NCBI GenBank assembly: GCA_014529385.2
Contig: CM043964.1
Span: forward strand, 6,729,997 to 6,793,996
Direction of reading: 5' to 3'
Source: Adiantum capillus-veneris
Lineage: Eukaryota > Streptophyta > Polypodiopsida > Polypodiales > Pteridaceae
DNA length: 64,000 bases
The notes under the pieces are model-generated. The model was not told the origin of the DNA and did not search any database. It saw only the letters and a program-made list of their open reading frames with translations. Numbering within the stretch: position 1 is the first letter of the stretch; each line of letters opens with the position of its first letter. This document shows, in pieces, positions 57,087 to 64,000 of the stretch. Made by a program: the position numbers and the translations under genes.

Positions 57087-58097
57087 CTATGAGCTTACAT
57101 TAATGTCTCTAGTACATGACAGCAAGGGCTGAACAGAATCTTCCACAAACACTACATCCCGAGAAACCAGAATACGTTTTGTTTGTGGATGATACAACTT
57201 GTAACCTTTGCTTTCAGCACTATAACCAACAAAAATACATTTGACAACCTTATCATCCAATTTTCTGCACTGCACTTGTGGCACCAAAGCATATGCCAAA
57301 CAGCCAAAAACACGCATGTGCTCAATAGAAGGCTTTCTATCATGCCATGCTTCATATGGAGTAATAGATTGCAAAGCTTTCGTAGGACACCTACTAAGTA
57401 CATAAGTGGCACACATGATGGCCTCAAGCCAAAAAGAATGCGGCAAAGCTTGACTTTTGACCATACATCGTGCCATTTGCGTCAGTGACCTGTTTTTCCT
57501 CTCAGCAACACCATTTTGCTGAGGTGTATAAGGAATTGTACATTGGTGTTTTATCCCACGACTAGCCAGAAATGCATTAAATTCATGAGACATATACTCC
57601 CCCCCTCGATCAGAACGAAGGGTGCCCATAGTACATTTCGAGACATTTTTAGCCATAGCCAGAAATTGTTTGAAGCACATAAAAACTTCGGACTTCGCTT
57701 TAAGCGAAAATACCCATGCATGCCTGGAGTAATCATCAATGAAAGTCACGAAGTACAGGTAATTGCCCAAGGACGGAGTTTGCATGGGCCCACAAACATC
57801 ACTATGCACAAGCTGTAACCTGCATGTGGCCCAAACTGAACCATCCTTTGGAAATTTAGAATGCTGCATCTTACCCAAAATACAGCCTTCACAAACATGT
57901 TTGATAGGTGCTTCAAGAGGCGAAAAAGAAGCAACCATATTAGATTTCTGCAAACGCAGCAAACTGACAAAATTCAGATGACCAAAACGTGCATGCCAAA
58001 GTTTTGCATCTGAAATAGCCCTTGAATCTGCAACAGCATTTGCAAAATTTTGTCCACACTTGTCATACAAAGTGAGCTTATATAGCCCACGGCACAA
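57087..58097 (-). pseudogene. pol: Copia F integrase
   Basis: 336 open codons. The gag-pre-integrase zinc finger is LWHARFGHLNFVSL with CEGCILGKMQ. Catalytic residues are in HSDVCGPMQ, TLRSDRGGEYMS and QQNGVAERKNRSL (DDE complete). The C-terminal region is VVKCIFVGYSAESKGYKLY, then VSRDVVFVEDS. A frameshift near 58080-58100 separates it from protease. Together with the next ORFs it would have formed one gag-pol polyprotein. Confidence 0.9.
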
Positions 58098-58453
58098 AAG
58101 GCCAGATGCAACAATTTCATCACACCAAAACTGAGATCATGAACTGTACATCTGTCATCCACAAATTTGATTACAAGTCCAAGTCTAGCAAGTGCGGATA
58201 TAGACAAGAGATTCTTCTTTATCCCAGGTACATAAAGTGCATCAACAAGTGTGAAAGAACTGCCATTAGCAGCAGTAAGCACAATCTTTCCAACTCCCTG
58301 AATTGGATAAGAGGCATTGTTGGCACAAGTGACTGAATTCCCATGAGGGACAGACTCGAGAGTGGTAAACAATTCACAATGTGAGGTAATGTGCTTTGTA
58401 GCACCACTGTCGAAATACCACACATGTGAATCTGCAGCAAAACTGACAAGCAT
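58098..58453 (-). pseudogene. pol: Copia F protease
   Basis: Aspartic protease with the classic WYFDSGATKHITS active site, followed by YVPGIKKNLLSISALARLG. The frame continues past 58098 in a wrong phase because of a small indel near DLSFGVMK. In the intact family the sequence runs on into the YKLTLYDKCGQ segment of the integrase frame. Confidence 0.88.
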
Positions 58454-58573
58454 GCATCATGGACAACAGGATTGTAAGTGCACTCTGCGCTAAAAGCCCA
58501 TTCTGCATCAACATCAGCATTACAGTCTCCTTTCACAGAAGACTCAACAATGGCTGCATTTTGTAGTGGAACC

Positions 58574-59511
58574 AGCATTTACAGTGGAACCACCCTCTTT
58601 CTTCTTAGCCTCTTTGGCCTTCAACTTAGGACACGACTTGATCAAGTGATCATTAGCTTTACAATAATGGCAACGCATCTTCTTTTTGCCCTTGTCGCTA
58701 GAATTTCAAGACGAAGTGTTGCCAACAGAATCATTAGAAACATTATTTTTTCCACTCGTGGCAGAACCATAAGAAGTGGCTGCATTGCTGTTACCACCCT
58801 TTCTTTGAGAAGCAATAAAATCCTGTTCAACTGCACGCTGCCTAGTCCTGTTTTTTCTGGAAAGTGACTCTTGCAACAGCAATGTGCATAATGCATCAAA
58901 CTCGACAACTTCTGAATTTCCTTGGGTCATAAGTATCCAAGTACTAGCAAAAGTCTGGTAAGAATCTAGTAAGGCATCAAGAACAGTCTGCACAAGGGAA
59001 CTGTCTGAAATGACTTCTCCAGCAAAAATAAGTTGCTCATTGATATCCTTGACACTAGCAAGGAAAGTGTCCATATCATCTTCCTCATGCATAATCTTTG
59101 ACTCCAGCTCTTCACGTAGCAAAGCAATTTTAGCCTCATTGCGACTTGCATAAAGACCAGCCAAAATATCCCAAGCTTGTTTTGCAGATTTCGTTGAACG
59201 GATGTGAGGAACAATGATGCGCTTCATAGACAATGCAATCAATGCATGAGCCTGCGCATCCTTAACATCCCAACGAGCTTGTTCTATCATAGGCAAAACA
59301 ACTCTAACAGCTGAATCCTTGCAGCAAGACCTGCAACATCGCCTACATCCTCAGAACCAGGACGTACATCAATGCCCTGCACAATGTTCCAGACGCCCTT
59401 TGACACAAGAACATGTTGCATCATATAAGCCCACATAGGGTAATTGTCCCCATCCAACCTATCCTCAGCAACAAACATCTTGAACACATCTGTGTTGTTG
59501 TTGTTAGCCAT
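58574..59511 (-). pseudogene. gag: Copia F gag
   Basis: Start MANNNNTDVFKMFVAEDRLD at 59511, chosen because it follows the leader and opens the conserved gag N-terminus (GDNYPMWAYMMQHVL). A frameshift at about 59290 precedes ALIALSMKRIIVPHIRS, AWDILAGLYASRNEAKIALL and LLDSYQTFASTW. The zinc knuckle CHYCKANDHLIKSC is at about 58680-58630, after a stop at 58706. It is a non-functional capsid gene. Confidence 0.87.
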
Positions 59512-59851
59512 GGTAAATGTTGCACTTGCTGTGAAAACTGCCCGAAAATAGGAGAAACGGAGCGGGAACAACCTGTGCTATATAGCACAAACTGTAGAAG
59601 ACTGTAAGGCACCTGTTATGCAGAAAACGACAATGACAGAAATTCTGCACAAAATGACGAAATAGCCTATGCAGTACTGCCTGTAGTGGAAACGGAGACC
59701 GAAATGAGCCCAAATCAAAATTCTGAGCAAACAAAGCTCTACGAGCTCGCCTGAAATATTTGTCGACCTGCGAACGCTCGCCAAAGCTCACTGAAATCGG
59801 AGAAAGTGAGCAGGCGTGTACTGGAGCAGCTGGCAACTAAGCCCGGGAGGA

Positions 59852-59871
59852 CGCAACCTGCTCTGATACCA
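59852..59871 (-). other. Primer-binding site of copia F (initiator tRNA-Met)
   Basis: TGGTATCAGAGCAGGTTGCG on the minus strand, 2 nt inside the LTR. TGGTATCAGAGC is the standard copia site complementary to plant initiator tRNA-Met. Confidence 0.92.
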
Positions 59872-59873
59872 AT

Positions 59874-60098
59874 TGTTGGAATTAGGGTTGCAGAGAAACG
59901 CACACAACTTGGAGAAGATGAAGGAAGCTCAAGGCACACAATAGAGAGTGTGTTTCTTAGTATGCAATGGAAAGATAGATAGCCCTAGAGTGATGGGCGT
60001 ATATACAATGCACGGGGGAAAAACCTCCTAAAGAGGGAAAAAATGCCCAACGGTCCTAGTGTGTTCACACACATCACTACCACATGTATATGGTAACA
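59874..60098 (-). repeat. LTR shared by copia F (5') and G (3')
   Basis: 225 bp from TGTTGGAATT to ATGGTAACA on the plus strand. RNase H codons of G begin directly at 60099. Confidence 0.88.
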
Positions 60099-60318
60099 CT
60101 GTCCAACATCCAAATCAGCCATGAGTCGTTTGAGCCATACACACTTAATCTTAGCTGTGAAGACCACCCTATACTCAGCCTCCGCGGTCCTAGTGTGTTC
60201 ACACACATCACTACCACATGTATATGGTAACACTGTCCAACATCCAAATCAGCCATGAGTCGTTTGAGCCATACACACTTAATCTTAGCTGTGAAGACCA
60301 CCCTATACTTAGCCTCAC
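60051..60318. repeat. 134-bp tandem duplication over the LTR-G junction
   Basis: CGGTCCTAGTGTGTTCACAC at 60051 recurs at 60185. The two units include the last 48 bp of the LTR and about 86 bp of G RNase H, and are almost identical. Confidence 0.92.
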
Positions 60319-63300
60319 AATTGGAAGTGGCCTTAGTAGGTTGCTTCTTGCTCAACCATGATATTCAAACATGAAACAAAAACCACTTGCGGACACTTGC
60401 GTTTCAAAACAACCTACCCAATTTGAGTTCAAAAAAGCATGTAAGTCTAGCGGTAATGGTCCTCCCATGGGATAAAACAAGCCAAAATGTAAAGTGCCAC
60501 TCAAGTAGTGAAAAATCCTCTTGACAACCTGCCAATGCTTAGATCCTAGGCTATCCATAAATCTGCTGACTTGTGAGATTGCAAACTAAATGTCTGGCCT
60601 CGTGTTGCATACATAAATAAGGTAGCCAACAACAATTTGGTAAAGAGTGACATTCCAGGATCACCAGCATCATGAAGAATCAACTTCAAACCTATTTCCA
60701 TGGAAGTGTCAATAGGTTTGCAATCCTCAAGTCCAAACGTACATAGAAATGTCTCTATGTAACTTGTCTGACACAAGGCAATACCACCATCACACTGCTT
60801 AAATTGTATACGCAAGTATGATGCAACAATCCCAAATCTTTCATCTTGAAAGTAGCATTCAAACCAGTCCTAAATTCAGAAATTTGTCTCTCATTTGGTC
60901 CACTGATCAACAAAGCATCCAGGTATAGAACGACAAAGAGAAGTACATCACCCTCATGCTTTACATACAATGTGCTTTTTGTTGGTGGACAATTACAAAA
61001 TCCTTGTTTAACCAAATGAGTGTCAGCCTTCTCATACCAAGCATGAGGAGATTGCTTCAACCCATACAAAACTTTCTTACATTTTCACACTTTATCTTCT
61101 TGTCCTTTCTTGACAAAACTGCGAGGCTACGCAACATAATCTTCCTCAAAATATGTCACCATTCAAGAAAGAAATAACAATGTCTGACTAATGTACATCC
61201 CAACCAAAATGAGTTTCCAATGCACATAGAAAATCCACAGTAGTCATTATACGACAAGTGGGAGCAAAAGTCTCTTCATAATCTATGCCTTTGTGTTGTG
61301 CATAACCCTTTGCAACAAGCTGAGCCTCGTCGCGATCAATCTCACCATCCAGCTTGCATTTCAACTTGTAAACCCACTTTGTACCAATAGACTTTTTGCT
61401 AGGACGTAAATCACATAAAGTCCATGTGTCATTTTCTATAATTGCATCATGCTAATTGCATGGCAGCCATTTTTTGAATTTTGTGCTTCATCAAAAGACA
61501 GAGGTTCCTCAATCTCACATAAGCTAGACACAATGAAAGCATAACAATCTGATGTATAAGATGCATGGAAAGAACCTAAAAGAGTACAACTAGACAAAGT
61601 GCATCCAATTTACTGTCATCATGCAAAGTATGCACTAGCCATTTTGGCATACCTCTAGCTTGCTCATTTTCCACCCTTTCCTCATCAAGTACATCATGTA
61701 CATTCGTATCAGTAATATGTTGATCTGTAACATTTTTAGAAACCCCCATAGGCTGTACATTTGCCTCATTTGAATTTACATTTGAATTTCCACCACTAAA
61801 AAGAGGCAAAAAGTGTCATAAATGTCATGTGAGCTTACATTACTATCTCTAGTACATGACAGTAAGGGCTGAACAGAATCTTCCACAAACACAACATCTC
61901 GTGAGACCAAGATACGTTTTGTTTGTGGATGATACGACCTATAACCTTTGCTTTCAGCACTATAACCAACAAAATAACATTTGACAGCCTTAACATCCAA
62001 TTTTTTGTGTTGTGTTTGTAGCACAAACGCATATGCCAAACATTAAAAAACACGCATGTGCTCAATAGAAGGCTTTCTATCATGCCATGCTTCATAAGGA
62101 GTCATAGAGTGCAAAGATTTTGTAGGATGCTATTATGTACGTAAGTGGCACACATGATGGTCTCAAGCCAAAACAAACGCAAAAAAAGCTTGACTTTTGA
62201 CCATACATCGTGCCATTTCTGTCAGTGACCTGTTTTTCCTCTCAGCAACACCATTTTGTTGAGGTGTATAGTACATTGTACATGGTGTTTCATCCCATGA
62301 CTAGCCAAAAATTGTCTTAATTCATGAGACATATACTCCCCCCCATGATCTGAACGGAGGGTGCCCATAGTACATTCGAGACATTTTCAGCCATAGTCAA
62401 AAATTGTTTGAAGCACATAAACACTTTGGACTTCGCTTTAAACAAATACACCCATGCATGCCTGGAGTAATCATCAATGAAAGTCACAAAGTAAAGGTAA
62501 TTGCCCAAGGACAAGGTCTGCATGGGCCCTAACTAAACCATCCTTTCAAAACTTTGAACTCTACATCTTACCCAAACTAGAGCCTTCACAAACATGTTTG
62601 GTAGGTGCTTCAAGAGGCGACAAAGAAGCAACCATATTGGATTTCTACAAAGGCAATGAACTGACAAAATTCAGATGCCCAAAATGTACATGCCAAAGTT
62701 TTGCATTTGAGATAGCCTTTGAATCCACAACAACATTTGCAAAATTCTACCCACACTTGTCATACAAAGTGAGCTTATACATCCCATGGCATAAAATGCC
62801 AGATGCAACAATTTTATCACCCAAACAGAGATCATGTACTGTACATATCTCATCCATAAATTTGACTACAAGTCCAAGTCTAGCAAGTGCAGACATAGAC
62901 AAAATATTCTTCTTGATCCCAGGTACATACAATGCATCAACAAGTGTGAACTAACTGCCATTTGCAATAGTAAACACAATGTTTCCAACTCCCTGAATTG
63001 GATAAGAGGCATTCTTGGTACAAGTGACTAAAGTACCCCATGAGGGATAGACTCAAGAGATGTAAACAAATCACGATGTGAGGTAATGTGCTTTGTAGCA
63101 CCACTGTCAAAATACCACACCTGTGAATCTACAGCAACTGACATGCATGCATCATGGACAATAGGATTGTAAGTACACTCTACATTGAAGACTCTACAAT
63201 AGATGCACTTGTATTGGACCATGCAGCTGATCCAACCTCTTTCTTCTTAGCCTCTTTTGCCTTCAATTTGGGACAATGCTTGATCAAGTGATCATTAGCT

Positions 63301-63358
63301 TTACAATAATGACAAGGCATCTTCTTTTTGCCCTTATCACCAAAATTCTTAGAAAAGA
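60099..63358 (-). pseudogene. gag-pol: Copia element G, degenerate internal region
   Basis: Closely related to F but more decayed. From 5' to 3' on the minus strand: zinc knuckle CHYCKANDHLIKHC near 63320-63280; protease YFDSGATKHITSH (63120-63080); pre-integrase remnants 62930-62600; integrase core remnants 62523-62230 (FIDDYSRHAWVYLFKA); integrase C-terminus 62039-61780; RT pieces 61440-60760; RNase H 60760-60099 (TKATSNCEAKYRVVF). The RT box reads VLYLDALLISG, so YVDD is lost. The RNase H stops short (MADLDVGQ) at the LTR. Many stops and frameshifts are present. G supplies the RNase H region that F lacks. Confidence 0.85.
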
Positions 63359-64000
63359 CCTATTTAGGAATTTTGGGAATTATTCAAGTCCCATTTCTTA
63401 TAACGCTATTAAAAAACTTAGTATTTTTGTGTAGTTTGAGCTATCATCTATTCACGGTTACACTCTATGTTTCATATACCCCTTAACACATTTCTATAGG
63501 GATATGTGTATTTATATACATACTTATATGCATCAACTACAATGACATCAAAAGAATGAGGGAAGCATGGCACTAACTCAATTTGCATTATACAACATTA
63601 TTCATGTAGAAAAAGTTCTTTGAATCAGTAGCTCAGATTTGAGACATTAACGTTAAAGAATTGGCTATATCAACACTCATAAAAAGAATCTACAATAATC
63701 AAAAACAAATTTTAGAATTGAAGGGACCTCAAAATAGTGTGGTGTTTAGAAACACCAAGATAAAAAATAAAATCCAATTCACATATTTACATGGATCCAA
63801 GTATTATACAACTCATCTGAGGACATGATACTATGTCAAGAGGCTTAATGACTATGAAGACATCATTAAACTTTGCGTTTTCTCATATATTGCTCCAATA
63901 CATACAAGGTTTCTCTATCACAAGCTGCTTCATTTACCAACATATTGCAAGCTCATTGCAAGTATACTCTCGTTTGACCCTTGCATAGATCCAACCAAGT
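63359..64000. other. Nothing recognised
   Basis: AT-rich sequence after the break in copia G gag. I find no long frame, LTR end, repeat or RNA gene signature. Confidence 0.4.

Larger units (their letters stand above)
55795..60098 (-). mobile_element. Ty1/copia element F, RNase H deleted
   Basis: 4,304 bp with LTRs at 55795-56024 and 59874-60098 and a primer-binding site for initiator tRNA-Met. Domain order is gag, protease, integrase, reverse transcriptase, which defines copia. After the RT palm the sequence passes straight to the polypurine-like tract and LTR, so RNase H is missing. The 5' LTR is also the 3' border of element G. Confidence 0.88.

Noticed and set aside
60077-60355. Two tandem RNase H-like frames at 60.1-60.3 kb as separate genes
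   Set aside because: They are the two halves of the 134-bp tandem duplication.

Overview
This window is eukaryotic nuclear DNA from a land plant. Almost all of it is LTR retrotransposon sequence: Ty3/gypsy elements, including a lineage with two RNase H domains (known as the Tat type), and Ty1/copia elements. The diverged gag type at 51.1-52.8 kb and the protein family at 21.3-25.9 kb suggest, but do not prove, a non-flowering plant such as a fern, lycophyte or bryophyte. I see no intact host gene.

Layout. 1-1587: integrase end of a gypsy element (family B, minus strand). 1588-20942: a minus-strand tandem array of family-A gypsy elements (partial LTR, internal, LTR, internal, LTR, partial internal), with neighbouring units sharing one 2.7-kb LTR. 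20943-29795: an island without LTR elements. It holds a broken multi-exon gene with DDE-transposase-like motifs (plus strand), a 173-bp satellite in one of its introns, long microsatellites, and on the minus strand a HAD/NIF-type phosphatase-like gene and a zinc-binding-protein gene. 29796-31286: gag-protease of family B (plus strand). 31287-51119: a plus-strand family-A array (D), split at 34454-45731 by a complete nested element C that has two LTRs and a 4-bp target duplication. 51120-about 55190: gag and LTR of a third gypsy family (E, minus strand). About 55200-55794: a gag scrap. 55795-63358: two minus-strand copia elements (F and G) that share one LTR. 63359-64000: nothing recognised.

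Element biology. The internal parts read leader, gag, protease, reverse transcriptase, RNase H, archaeal-type RNase H, integrase. Every copy carries stops, frameshifts or deletions. C is the least damaged and is the only gypsy copy here that keeps both Asp residues of the reverse transcriptase box.

The most unusual feature is a pair of small ORFs (70 and 72 codons) in the transcribed leader upstream of gag. They are intact and indel-free in C, in D and in the otherwise different family E. The two ORFs resemble each other, and they look like an undescribed accessory gene pair of these retrotransposons.
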